Under the pieces are notes generated by a model. The model did no database searches and was not told the origin of the DNA. It saw nothing but the letters and a program-made list of their open reading frames with translations. This document shows, piece after piece, positions 26,928-34,824 of a DNA stretch of 64,000 bases. Each line of letters begins with the position of its first letter. The stretch's first letter is position 1. The translations under genes were made by a program, and so were the position numbers. Location of the stretch: NCBI RefSeq assembly GCF_029714285.1, contig NZ_CP121662.1, positions 62,001-126,000 of the forward strand, given 5' to 3'. Source of the stretch: Rhizobium sp. CB3090 (GTDB taxonomy: Bacteria > Pseudomonadota > Alphaproteobacteria > Rhizobiales > Rhizobiaceae).

Positions 26928-27392
26928 GTGAGCCGATTTTTGACGGCGGTGAGCGCCACTACCCTGAGTGCCCTGCTCGCCGTTTCATCCATCGATCCGG
27001 CCGCCGCCGGGCCGATACAGCCCATGACGCAGCCGCAGCTCTTGCAGACGACCGGCCAGGCCAATGGCGTGACCGAGGTGCAATATCGCTACCGCCATCG
27101 CCCATACTACCGCCCGTATTATCGCCATTATCGCCCCGGCCCCCGCCCTGGCTACTGGCGCGGTTATCATGGTTATCGCTATGCGCGCCCGGGCTATCGC
27201 CGCTACAGCGACGGCTGGTGGTATCCTGCAGCAGCCTTCGCGGCGGGTGCGATCATCGGTGGTGCCATCGCGCGCCCGGCCTATGGAAGCGCGCATGTCC
27301 GCTGGTGCGCCAACCGGTATCGGTCGTATCGCGTTTCCGACAACACCTACCAGCCGACCAACGGTCCGCGCCGGCAGTGCGTCGGGCCGTGA
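26928..27392 (+). CDS. BA14K-like exported protein
   Basis: The 154-residue protein starts with GTG behind GAGAGGAG. A signal peptide (SRFLTAVSATTLSALLAVSS..AAAG) is followed by a Tyr/Arg/His/Pro-rich middle (about 48-95). A Gly/Ala segment (AAAFAAGAIIGGAIA) comes next, and then the BA14K motif HVRWCANRYRSYRVSDNTY ending near PRRQCVG. BA14K proteins of Brucella and rhizobia are small immunoreactive or lectin-like envelope proteins. The ATG 28 codons upstream lies in the marR control region and was not used. Confidence 0.85.
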   Translation: MSRFLTAVSATTLSALLAVSSIDPAAAGPIQPMTQPQLLQTTGQANGVTEVQYRYRHRPYYRPYYRHYRPGPRPGYWRGYHGYRYARPGYRRYSDGWWYPAAAFAAGAIIGGAIARPAYGSAHVRWCANRYRSYRVSDNTYQPTNGPRRQCVGP

Positions 27393-27840
27393 TGTTGCTT
27401 TTTGCAAAGCTCTCTCCGCTTGAGGGCGGGGAGGGCGTCGATTAAGCCGTAACAGGCACCGGCATTCTCAGTCCGGTCACACCGGCGGTCCCTTCAATTC
27501 ACAAAGCCATCCAGACCGTACATGAAGCCTCCTTCGGCCTCGGGAGGTGTCGCAGCGAGAAGCGTCGGCAAGGTGCGGCCGGCCTGCGAGGGAATGTCTT
27601 TCGCGGTCCAATTCAGCACGATGATCTTCAAGGGAATGGTTTCAATATTTGTATTCGGTTTATTATTGCATTAAATGCAAAAATACAACAATTTAAAAAA
27701 TGCATTGCCCTGAGATCGCAATTGTGGTTTGCGTATCGGCAATATTGGCCGCGCTATTGCCTGCGGTGCCTTCGAATTGCCACGCTGCTCGGACCTTGAT
27801 CGCGTCGTATTCGGTATTTCCGTTGAAGATTGGATCCGGG
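27393..27840. other. intergenic region holding an SDR scar and an AT-rich dyad
   Basis: About 450 nt contain no intact gene. The SDR remnant occupies 27494 to about 27640. TTGCATT-A-AATGCAA (27666-27680) is a perfect 7-1-7 dyad in an AT-rich stretch, possibly the operator or promoter of the methyltransferase-tetR pair downstream. The plus-strand reading frame can be extended upstream of the methyltransferase start to 27700, but without a good ribosome-binding site. Confidence 0.5.
27494..27640 (-). pseudogene. C-terminal scar of a short-chain dehydrogenase
   Basis: On the minus strand the frame before a TGA at 27494-27496 reads ...AKDIPSQAGRTLPTLL, then AATPPEAEGG and GFMYGLDGFVN. This resembles the end of NAD(P)-dependent short-chain oxidoreductases, where an S-Q/A-x-x-G-A-L-P-T-L-x-A-A-T helix precedes GGxYYGPDGF. 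A stop lies upstream in an AT-rich run and the Rossmann fold with TGxxxGIG is missing. It is probably a decayed gene; similarity was judged by eye. Confidence 0.45.
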
Positions 27841-28539
27841 ATGACGACAAAGACGACATGCGCTGAATTCGTGCAGTTCTTCCGCTCCTGGGTCAGCGAT
27901 CCCATGCGTGTCGCAGCGATCGCGCCGTCCGGCGAGCGGTTGGCTCGTCTGATGACGCAGGAGATTGAGGCGCTCGACGGTCCGATCCTCGAACTCGGCC
28001 CCGGCACCGGTGTCTTCACGCGCGCGCTGAAGGAGCGCGGCGTTCCGGAAAGTGACTTGACGTTGATCGAGTTCGGCGAAGAATTTGCCGCTCGATTGCG
28101 CGGCCGCTTTCCCGAGGCGCGTGTGGTGCAAATGGATGCGGCGCAGCTCGCCCAATGCGGCCTGTTTGCCGATGCGCCTTTCGGCGCCGTCGTCAGCGGC
28201 CTGCCATTGCTCTCCATGTCTCCCGACAAGATCGCCGCGATCGTCGGCGGCGCCTTTGCGACAATGAGGTCCGGCGGCGCTTTCTATCAGTTCACCTACG
28301 GCCCGCGCTGCCCGGTGTCACGGTCGATTCTCAATCGTCTCGGCCTGAAAGCGGAGCGCATCGGCGGCACGATGCGCAACATTCCGCCGGCCGGCGTCTA
28401 CCGGATATCGCGCAGAAAACCGTTGGAGATATCGATCGATCGCTCCAGATATCATGACAGGAAAGAGGATGCCGGGATCGCAGCCTACGCTGCCGAAACC
28501 GGCGCGGCCGATGTGAACCGGCGGGAAGCGGGCGCATAG
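27841..28539 (+). CDS. SAM-dependent methyltransferase, phospholipid N-methyltransferase-like
   Basis: The 232-residue protein contains SAM motif I ILELGPGTGVFTRAL (about 43-57), acidic loop LIEFGEEFAARL and motif near VVSGLPLLSMSP (about 117-128). It has the short N-terminal FVQFFRSWVSDPMRVAAIAPSG segment typical of the rhizobial PmtA/Rsm-like group, which methylates phosphatidylethanolamine toward phosphatidylcholine. YGPRCPVSRSILNRLGL also matches that group. It is not certain that it is the main PmtA, as rhizobia carry several paralogues. It is followed by a TetR regulator 12 nt after its stop and both may form an operon. Confidence 0.75.
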   Translation: MTTKTTCAEFVQFFRSWVSDPMRVAAIAPSGERLARLMTQEIEALDGPILELGPGTGVFTRALKERGVPESDLTLIEFGEEFAARLRGRFPEARVVQMDAAQLAQCGLFADAPFGAVVSGLPLLSMSPDKIAAIVGGAFATMRSGGAFYQFTYGPRCPVSRSILNRLGLKAERIGGTMRNIPPAGVYRISRRKPLEISIDRSRYHDRKEDAGIAAYAAETGAADVNRREAGA

Positions 28540-28551
28540 CGGGGGCAGTTC

Positions 28552-29208
28552 ATGGCGGATGCGAAAGAGATCGACGGCGAGGTGAAGGAAGGCCGGCGCG
28601 AACGCAAGCGCCGTCAGACGCGAGAGCGCATCGAATCGGTGGCACTCTCTCTGTTCCTCGAACGCGGCTTCGACGGGACGACGATCGAGGATATCACCGA
28701 GGCCGCCGATGTCTCCAAGCGTAGCTTCTTCGATTATTTCCCAAGTAAGGAAGAGGTAGTTTTCGCCTGGCAGGACAGTTTTTCCGACGAGCTGGCCGAT
28801 GCCATCGCTGCGCAGCCCAAAGATGCGTCGATCGCCGAGGTCATTGAGGGTGCTCTGACGTCAGCACTGCTTGCGGCGTCGTCAGATCCGCAGCACCTCG
28901 CTATAGCCGTCTTGATCCGCGACACGCCGGCGCTTTGCGCCCGCAACCAGTTGAAATATGCCAAACTCGAAGAGAAGCTGACGGAAGCACTCTACGCCCG
29001 CTCCGGCAGCGGCGCCGAAGAGGAGCGGTTTCGCCTGCGTCTGTTGTCGGCAATTGTCGTCAGCACGCTGCGCATCGGTGGCGAGCGCTGGAATGAAGGC
29101 CGGGGGGAGCTGTCACTGCAGGATTTCGCCCGTCACGTGTTCGAAGAGCTCTGGGCCGCGCTCGCCGATATCGGAACGCTGTTGCGGCAACGCAATCCCA
29201 ATCGCTGA
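28552..29208 (+). CDS. TetR/AcrR-family transcriptional regulator
   Basis: The 218-residue protein has a basic lead and an N-terminal HTH at about residues 22-68 (RERIESVALSLFLERGFDGTTIEDITEAADVSKRSFFDYFPSKEEVV). The C-terminal ligand domain is all-helical and unremarkable. It is 12 nt downstream of the methyltransferase gene, so it may autoregulate both. It converges with the LysR gene, only 2 nt apart. Confidence 0.9.
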   Translation: MADAKEIDGEVKEGRRERKRRQTRERIESVALSLFLERGFDGTTIEDITEAADVSKRSFFDYFPSKEEVVFAWQDSFSDELADAIAAQPKDASIAEVIEGALTSALLAASSDPQHLAIAVLIRDTPALCARNQLKYAKLEEKLTEALYARSGSGAEEERFRLRLLSAIVVSTLRIGGERWNEGRGELSLQDFARHVFEELWAALADIGTLLRQRNPNR

Positions 29209-29210
29209 TT

Positions 29211-30140
29211 TCACGTCAAGGCGCCCGCCGTTTGCGGAGGTTCGACCTGCCGCCGATGGCGTAGGAAGTCGATCAACACCCGAAGCTTTGCCGGCACGCG
29301 ACGGCGGTCGGCATAGTAGAGCGTCAGGCCGGCAAGCGCCGGGCTCCAGTCGGACAGGATACGCACCAGCCGCCCGTCGTCGAGAAACCGGTCGATATAG
29401 CCATTGATCATATAAGCGATGCCGATGCCGTCCAGTGCTGCCTGCGTCAGCGCAGCGGAATCGTTGAGGATCAGCCGGCCGTTGACGGCAAGTTCGATCT
29501 TCTCGCCGTTTTTTTCGAATTCCCAGCGCTCGACCTGCCCGTTGGAGGAATGGCGAAAGCCGATGCAATTGTGGTTGAGCAGATCGTGCGGATGTTTCGG
29601 CATGCCGTATCGGCCGAGATAGCTGGGCGCGGCAATGATATGGGCTGATATCGCCGGCCCGATCTTTACTGCCACCATGTCGCGCTGCACCAGATCACCG
29701 AAGCGGATGCCGGCGTCGAACCCTTGGCCGACGATATCGACCAAGGAACCCTCGATGCGCACCTCCAGCTCGATTTCCGGATAGGCATCGAGGAAATCGC
29801 GCAGGATCGGTTGGAGCGCAATCATATAGCCGGCGCGTGCCACATTGATGCGCAGCAGTCCGGCGGGCCTGTCTACCGACTCGCCAAGCTCTTGGGCGGC
29901 CGCCGTCAGATCGTGCACGGCGGGCACGACGCGTTCGAGATAGCGCAGACCCGCCTCAGTCAAGCTAACGCTTCGTGTGGTGCGATTGAAGAGCGCGAGC
30001 CGCATCCGGCCTTCCAGTTTGCTGATCGACTGGCTCACCGCCGAGGGTGATACGCCGAGCCGCACGGCTGCCGCTGAAAAGCTCTTTTCCTCCGCGACGA
30101 TGACGAAGGTCACCAACCCGTCCAACACGTCCTGACGCAT
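29211..30140 (-). CDS. LysR-family transcriptional regulator
   Basis: The 309-residue protein has an HTH at about residues 5-62 (LVTFVIVAEEKSFSAAAVRLGVSPSAVSQSISKLEGRM) and a LysR effector domain (residues about 90-295) of the CrgA/AaeR-like group. The C-terminal part has GIGIAYMINGYIDRFLDDGRLVRIL. It is divergent from the SDR remnant and the aldo-keto reductase, about 370 nt apart, and probably regulates the latter, as LysR genes next to reductases often do. Confidence 0.88.
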   Translation of the reverse strand: MRQDVLDGLVTFVIVAEEKSFSAAAVRLGVSPSAVSQSISKLEGRMRLALFNRTTRSVSLTEAGLRYLERVVPAVHDLTAAAQELGESVDRPAGLLRINVARAGYMIALQPILRDFLDAYPEIELEVRIEGSLVDIVGQGFDAGIRFGDLVQRDMVAVKIGPAISAHIIAAPSYLGRYGMPKHPHDLLNHNCIGFRHSSNGQVERWEFEKNGEKIELAVNGRLILNDSAALTQAALDGIGIAYMINGYIDRFLDDGRLVRILSDWSPALAGLTLYYADRRRVPAKLRVLIDFLRHRRQVEPPQTAGALT

Positions 30141-30269
30141 AAGCGCTCTCCGAACGATTTTAATTTTGTCTGAGATTAATCAGTTTTTCTAAAAGGGACA
30201 TCTCCGATTGATGAGAGTATCGAAAATGTCGCTTTGACCTATCTTCTCCTCGTCCAACAAGGCGACACG
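30141..30269. other. divergent control region lysR / reductase
   Basis: No gene is visible. The sequence TTTTAATTTTGTCTGAGATTAATCAG-like AT-rich DNA next to the LysR start contains several T-N11-A possibilities but no single convincing dyad. It likely holds the promoters of both directions. Confidence 0.35.
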
Positions 30270-30484
30270 TCTGCGATAAGATCGCCTGCGAACGCAGCGG
30301 CAAACAGCCCGGCGATCCGAAGAAGGTGGCACAAGTTATGCTGCAGCTCATTGCCTCGGAAAACCCGCCGACCCATCTTCTGTTAGGTCGCGACACCTTT
30401 AGTCTCGTTCGCGAAAAGCTCGGTCTGCTGAAGACCGAGTTCGACGCCTGGGAACAAGTCTCGGCTTCTACGGATTTCGAATAA
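30270..30484 (+). pseudogene. C-terminal remnant of an SDR oxidoreductase
   Basis: The plus-strand frame ending with TAA at 30482-30484 reads ACERSGKQPGDPKKVAQVML, then QLIASENPPTHLLLG, then a [17 protein letters not shown] stretch. This is the typical tail of short-chain dehydrogenases of the YbbO/oxidoreductase type, where GDP-x-K-x-A-x-x-x-x and NPPxRLLLGxDA follow the catalytic domain. The Rossmann fold, the SYK catalytic residues and a start are gone. It ends 28 nt before the aldo-keto reductase, so an intact SDR may once have been co-transcribed with it. Confidence 0.65.
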
Positions 30485-30512
30485 CCTCAACCAGACTATA
30501 GGGACGAAAACC

Positions 30513-31397
30513 ATGTCAGATTTAAACGCAGCCAAGTCCGGTAAATTCAAGATCGGCGGGGACCTTACCGTCAATCGCCTCGGTTTCGGCGCCATGCGCA
30601 TCACTGGCTCGGGCATCTGGGGCGAGCCTGCGGATCACGCCGAATCCGTCCGTACGCTCAAGCGCCTGCCGGAGCTTGGTATCAACTTCATCGATACGGC
30701 CGATTCCTATGGCCCCGATGTTTCCGAACGTCTGATCAAGGAGGCACTGCACCCCTATTATGATGACAAGCTTGTTGTCGCCACCAAGGGAGGTTTGACC
30801 CGCACCGGTCCCGACGTCTGGGTTCCTCTGGGCCGCCCGGAATATCTGATCCAGCAGGCGCATAAGAGCCTGCGCAATCTCGGCGTAGAACAGATCGATC
30901 TCTGGCAGCTTCATCGCATCGATCCCAAGGTGCCGGCCGCCGAACAATTCGGTGCCGTCAAATCGTTGCTCGATGCCAAGATCATCCGCCACGCAGGCCT
31001 CAGTGAAGTCTCGATCGCCGACATCGAGGCCGCCTCGAAGCATTTCAAGGTGGCGACGGTCCAGAACCGCTACAACCTTGTCGACCGCACCAGTGAGGAC
31101 GTGCTCGATTATTGCGCCAAGCACAATATCGGCTTCATCCCCTGGTATCCGCTCGCTGCCGGCGACCTCGCCAAGGATGGTTCGTTACTGGACATCATCG
31201 CCAAGAAGCATGGCGCTGCTCCGAGCCAGATCGCGCTCGCCTGGGTCCTGAAACGCAGCCCCGTCATGCTGCCGATCCCCGGCACCAGTAAGGTCAAGCA
31301 TCTGGAAGAAAACACGGCGGCGGTGAACATCACGCTGTCCGATGAGGAGTTCTCAGCGCTGGATGCTGAGGGCAAGAGGGCGTTTGCGGCTGCTTGA
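30513..31397 (+). CDS. aldo/keto reductase
   Basis: The 294-residue (alpha/beta)8 NADPH-dependent reductase has the catalytic tetrad D61, Y66 (FIDTADSYG), K92 (ATKGG) and H134 (WQLHRID). The C-terminal cofactor loop [16 protein letters not shown] holds the pyrophosphate-binding Ser/Lys. The group is that of bacterial IolS/YdbC-like oxidoreductases. The substrate, an aldehyde or ketone, is unknown. It is probably regulated by the divergent LysR gene. Confidence 0.9.
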   Translation: MSDLNAAKSGKFKIGGDLTVNRLGFGAMRITGSGIWGEPADHAESVRTLKRLPELGINFIDTADSYGPDVSERLIKEALHPYYDDKLVVATKGGLTRTGPDVWVPLGRPEYLIQQAHKSLRNLGVEQIDLWQLHRIDPKVPAAEQFGAVKSLLDAKIIRHAGLSEVSIADIEAASKHFKVATVQNRYNLVDRTSEDVLDYCAKHNIGFIPWYPLAAGDLAKDGSLLDIIAKKHGAAPSQIALAWVLKRSPVMLPIPGTSKVKHLEENTAAVNITLSDEEFSALDAEGKRAFAAA

Positions 31398-31428
31398 CGA
31401 GCGTCTTGGACAAATAAAGACTGAATGG

Positions 31429-31457
31429 GCGGTCGCTGATGAAGCGGCCGCTTTTTT
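31429..31457 (+). terminator. rho-independent terminator after the aldo/keto reductase
   Basis: GCGGTCGC (31429-31436) pairs with GCGGCCGC (31444-31451) using one G-U pair, with a 7-nt loop, followed by six T. It is 32 nt after the reductase stop. Confidence 0.7.
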
Positions 31458-31623
31458 ATGGTTTGCGCGTCCTTCCGATAACCGCGACAAACGCCTTGAA
31501 CTCAGCCTGTCGGTTCGCCAGAGCGTGCTGTGAAAGGCTAGATCACGACGATGTGAATCTTCTGCCTTGGCATTTTGCGGCTGGAAAATAGGCGCAAAAA
31601 TGCTTTGACTGAGCGTGCTATGC

Positions 31624-31652
31624 GGCTTTTCCGGTATATCCGGATAAAAGCC
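31624..31652. repeat. inverted repeat upstream of the small RNA
   Basis: GGCTTTTCCGG...CCGG(AT)AAAAGCC forms an 11-bp stem with a TATAT loop and a 2-nt bulge. No gene reads through it. It might be an operator, or a transcript end from the left. It lies about 70 nt upstream of the proposed sRNA promoter. Confidence 0.4.
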
Positions 31653-31723
31653 TTGCGTTGAGCGCATTGCTGCATTGCGAAAGCCGATCTGTTAATGCCT
31701 GCGCGGCGGTTATATCTACTCCC

Positions 31724-31846
31724 TCGAAGGCAGCGCACTCCTCCTCCCAGCGCTCCTTCATAGATTGGCAACACTCCTCCTCCTCCCAGTTGCCAATCCG
31801 GATCAAGAGCCCGATGCATCCTCCTCCCGCATCGGGCTCTTTTTAT
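31724..31846 (+). ncRNA. αr14/NfeR1-like trans-acting small RNA
   Basis: Three consecutive hairpins each expose the anti-Shine-Dalgarno sequence CTCCTCCC in the loop. Hairpin 1 spans 31726-31759 (GAAGG-AGCGC / GCGCT-CCTTC). Hairpin 2 spans 31763-31798 (GATTGGCAAC / GTTGCCAATC, 10 perfect bp, 16-nt loop). Hairpin 3 spans 31806-31840 (AGAGCCCGATGC / GCATCGGGCTCT) and is followed by TTTTTATTT as terminator. This matches what is known of the rhizobial αr14 family (NfeR1), Hfq-independent-type regulators of osmoadaptation and nodulation efficiency that block ribosome-binding sites. The 5' end is estimated; a TATATC box at 31711-31716 could be the -10 element. Known family, identified by eye. Confidence 0.8.
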
Positions 31847-32021
31847 TTCTCCAGTTCCCAAGATTCCCGTCGACAGTTTCCTCCAACCCACCGTTGCGCG
31901 TTTGCCTCGCTCCGATGAATTAGCACTACATCACGTTGCGAAGACGACGAACGTTGCTTGCGCTGTGACCCTCCATAGGTATGTTGGCGGCGACATTGGA
32001 ACTGCGATGAAGAGGGGCGCG

Positions 32022-33326
32022 ATGCAGCGCATGGCAGATGCTGGCCGATGGGGGAAGGCCCTCTTCCAGGCTATCGCCGTTATCGCGGCGCTGTCGCTGA
32101 CCGCCTGTGGCGGCCGTCCGATCGGCGTCATGCAGCCCGTCGCCGAAAATGTTCCTGGTACCTCCAACGTCGATCTGCTCGTCGCCACCACCCGCCTGCC
32201 GGATAAAGATCCGGCCGTTCTGTTCTCGGGAGAGCGCGGCCCCGGTTTGAAGGTGGATGCCGTTAGCGTCTCGATCCCACCGGAGGCCAATCGCAAGGTC
32301 GGCCAAGTGCAGTGGCCGAGCCGGCTGCCCGGCGATCCCATGAAGAATTTCGTCACCACCTCCGTCCGCCCGCTGATCGAAGTGGCCGACATTCAGGCCT
32401 GGCTGCGCACGCATCTGTCGAAGAACAAGCGCGTGCTGATTTTCGTGCACGGCTTCAACAATCGCTATGAGGATTCAGTCTATCGCTTCGCGCAGATCGT
32501 CCATGATTCCCATGCCGATGTTACGCCGGTCGTTTTCACCTGGCCGTCGCGCGCCAGCATCTTCGACTATGCCTATGACAAGGAAAGCGCCAACTATTCC
32601 CGTGATGCGCTGGAGGAAATGCTGCGCCGCGCCGCCTCCAATCCTTCCGTTGGCGATATCACCGTCATGGCTCACTCCATGGGCACCTGGCTCGCCGTCG
32701 AGGCCTTGAGGCAGATGGCAATCCGCGACGGCCGTGTTGCACCGAAGATCAAGAACGTCATCCTTGCGTCTCCCGATCTCGACGTCGATGTCTTCGGCCA
32801 GCAATTTGCAGCGCTCGGCAAGGACAAGCCGCATTTCACCCTGTTCGTCTCGCGAGACGACCGGGCGCTATCGCTGTCGCGCCGCATCTCCGGCAATGTC
32901 GACCGCCTTGGCCAGATCGATCCGAGCGCCGAGCCCTATCGCAGCGAGCTGGAAAAGCAGGGCATCACCGTGCTCGATCTGACCAAGCTCAAGACCGGCG
33001 ACCGGCTGAACCACGGCAAATTCGCCGAGAGCCCGGAAGTGGTCAAGCTGATTGGCGACCGGCTGATCGAGGGACAGACCATCACCGATTCCGATGTCGG
33101 TATCGGTGACGCCGTCGGTGCGGTCGCCATTGGCGCGGCCCAGACGGTCGGCAGTGCAGCCAGTGTCGCCGTCAGTGCGCCGATCGCTATCTTCGATCCG
33201 CGCACCCGCCAGAACTATGGCGAGCAGGTCCGTCGCCTCGGCGTATCCGCCAGCAATACCGTCGGTTCCGTTGGCGACAGCGTCCAGACGACAGGCAGCA
33301 ACGTCGGCGCGGCCATCGGTCAATAA
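32022..33326 (+). CDS. alpha/beta-hydrolase lipoprotein (DUF900 family)
   Basis: The 434-residue protein begins with a lipoprotein signal; hydrophobic residues 13-27 run to the lipobox LTAC (Cys about 28), so it is probably membrane-anchored. The hydrolase core has FVHGFNNRYEDSVYRF (oxyanion region), the nucleophile elbow AHSMGTW and the ASPDLDVDVF acid region. The DUF900 group is related to esterases of unknown substrate. A Gly/Ala/Ser-rich tail of about 80 residues follows the domain. The ATG at 32022 has GAAGAGGGG upstream; ATGs at 32007 and 32031 are alternatives. It stands alone, after the small RNA. Confidence 0.85.
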   Translation: MQRMADAGRWGKALFQAIAVIAALSLTACGGRPIGVMQPVAENVPGTSNVDLLVATTRLPDKDPAVLFSGERGPGLKVDAVSVSIPPEANRKVGQVQWPSRLPGDPMKNFVTTSVRPLIEVADIQAWLRTHLSKNKRVLIFVHGFNNRYEDSVYRFAQIVHDSHADVTPVVFTWPSRASIFDYAYDKESANYSRDALEEMLRRAASNPSVGDITVMAHSMGTWLAVEALRQMAIRDGRVAPKIKNVILASPDLDVDVFGQQFAALGKDKPHFTLFVSRDDRALSLSRRISGNVDRLGQIDPSAEPYRSELEKQGITVLDLTKLKTGDRLNHGKFAESPEVVKLIGDRLIEGQTITDSDVGIGDAVGAVAIGAAQTVGSAASVAVSAPIAIFDPRTRQNYGEQVRRLGVSASNTVGSVGDSVQTTGSNVGAAIGQ

Positions 33327-33458
33327 TTAATTTCGCTCTGCCGCAGCGAAGGATTTGCCTAGCATTTTGCTCTTCCGCAAAAACCTCATAGCCACATCTC
33401 TTGATCTGATATATCACAGCATCAAATCGAGCTGGCGCTCTGCGGGTGGACTTCAGGA

Positions 33459-34706
33459 ATGAACGAAAATAAGCGGACGGTCATCGTTGTCGGCGCCGGC
33501 ATTGTTGGTGTGGCAATCGCCTTCGAATTGCAGCGGCGTGGCCGGCAGGTGACGCTCGTGGACAAAGGCGAGCCGGGTAAGGGCGCCTCCTTCGGCAATA
33601 TGGCAAGCATCGCGCTCGATTTCGCCGCCAGTTCCGGCCCGTCCACCTGGCGCAAGATTCCCGGCTGGCTGCTGGACCCGGAAGGTCCGGTTTGGCTGAG
33701 ACCCTCCTATGCGCCGAAAATGCTGCCCTGGTTCCTGCGCTTCCTCGCCGCCGGCCGGCCCTCCCGATTGAGGGAGATCGAAGATGCCGGAATGGGCCTG
33801 TCCCGCCACGCACTCGGCGATTTCAGATCGATGCTCGACGCCATCGGTGCGCCGGATCTGATGACGAAAGAGGGCTGTCTTGCCATCTACGAGACTGAGA
33901 CGGAGTTTACCGGCGATCGCAGCCATATCGAGTTGATGCGGCGCTATGGCTTCGAGCATAAGGTTCTTTCCGGAGCGGAAATCCGCGACTACGAGCCGGC
34001 GTTGTCCCCGAAAATTGCGAAGGCGGTGCTGCTGCCGGACAACAAGTCGATCCGCGACCCCTATCAACTCGTGCTCAGGCTGATGGACGCCGCCAAGGCT
34101 CTCGGCGCCACCTTCACCTCCGGCACGGTCCGAACCCTCGAGCGCCACGCAAACGGCGACATGGCCGTGCTTCTCGAAGGCGGAAGGCGACTGGAGGCCA
34201 ATGATGTCGTGCTCGCCGCCGGCGTCCGGACGCGCTTTATAGCCTCTGCGCTCGGGGAGCCGATTCCTCTCGAGACCGAGCGCGGTTATCACACGCAGAT
34301 CATGAAACCCGGCATCGCCATGCGCTATTCGATCATCTGGCCGCATCGCGCCTTCATGGTGACCCCGACGGCCGGCGGCATTCGCGTTGGTGGGAATGTC
34401 GAATTGGCAGGCCTCGATGCGCCCCCGGATTTTCGTCGCCCGCGCATCCTCGTCCGTCACGCTCAGCGGGCGCTGCCCGGCCTGAAGGTGGAGAACGCCA
34501 AGGACTGGATGGGCCATCGCCCGGCGCTGCCCGACACGATCCCGATCATCTCGCCCTCTTCACGCATTCCCGGCGTCTGGTACGCCACCGGCCATGGCCA
34601 TCTGGGGCTGACGTTTTCGGCGACGACAGCAAGGTTGATGGCGGATATGATGACCGGTGCCACGCCCGAGGTCGATATGAGCCTGTTCCGCATCAATCGC
34701 TACTAG
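33459..34706 (+). CDS. FAD-dependent D-amino-acid/D-hydroxyproline dehydrogenase (DadA-like)
   Basis: The 415-residue protein starts with the FAD dinucleotide motif IVVGAGIVGVAIAFELQRRG (about 9-28) and EPGKGASFGNMA. The DAO-family fold ends with GHGHLGLTFSATTARLMADM. Family members oxidise D-amino acids to 2-oxo acids or imino acids and feed electrons to the respiratory chain. Because a proline-racemase-family gene follows after an SDR scar, oxidation of cis-4-hydroxy-D-proline or a related imino acid is likely; this is an inference from context. Confidence 0.85.
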   Translation: MNENKRTVIVVGAGIVGVAIAFELQRRGRQVTLVDKGEPGKGASFGNMASIALDFAASSGPSTWRKIPGWLLDPEGPVWLRPSYAPKMLPWFLRFLAAGRPSRLREIEDAGMGLSRHALGDFRSMLDAIGAPDLMTKEGCLAIYETETEFTGDRSHIELMRRYGFEHKVLSGAEIRDYEPALSPKIAKAVLLPDNKSIRDPYQLVLRLMDAAKALGATFTSGTVRTLERHANGDMAVLLEGGRRLEANDVVLAAGVRTRFIASALGEPIPLETERGYHTQIMKPGIAMRYSIIWPHRAFMVTPTAGGIRVGGNVELAGLDAPPDFRRPRILVRHAQRALPGLKVENAKDWMGHRPALPDTIPIISPSSRIPGVWYATGHGHLGLTFSATTARLMADMMTGATPEVDMSLFRINRY

Positions 34707-34716
34707 GAGGAAACGG

Positions 34717-34810
34717 ATGTCCGAAACCGAAAAGCCTGCTCTCCGACGGCACCCGCTACATTACCGGCCAGAATATACGCGTTGATGGCGGCATCACTCG
34801 TCACGTCTGA
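34717..34810 (+). pseudogene. collapsed short-chain dehydrogenase gene
   Basis: A strong AGGAGG followed by ATG at 34717 reads MSETEKPAL, but the frame soon stops. In another frame the sequence LSDGTRYITGQNIRVDGG, then ITRHV and a TGA at 34808-34810, is the classic SDR C-terminus (YITGQNIxVDGG). Start and stop frames differ by one base, so a large internal deletion with frameshift fused the first codons to the last. It lies between the dehydrogenase and epimerase genes in the same direction, so the lost SDR may have belonged to the pathway. Confidence 0.8.
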
Positions 34811-34824
34811 TTGGAGTTATCGAC

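Noticed and set aside
31658..31918. Short plus-strand frame over the sRNA
   Set aside because: The hairpins with repeated CTCCTCCC loops and a terminator explain the sequence; the frame runs through the terminator.
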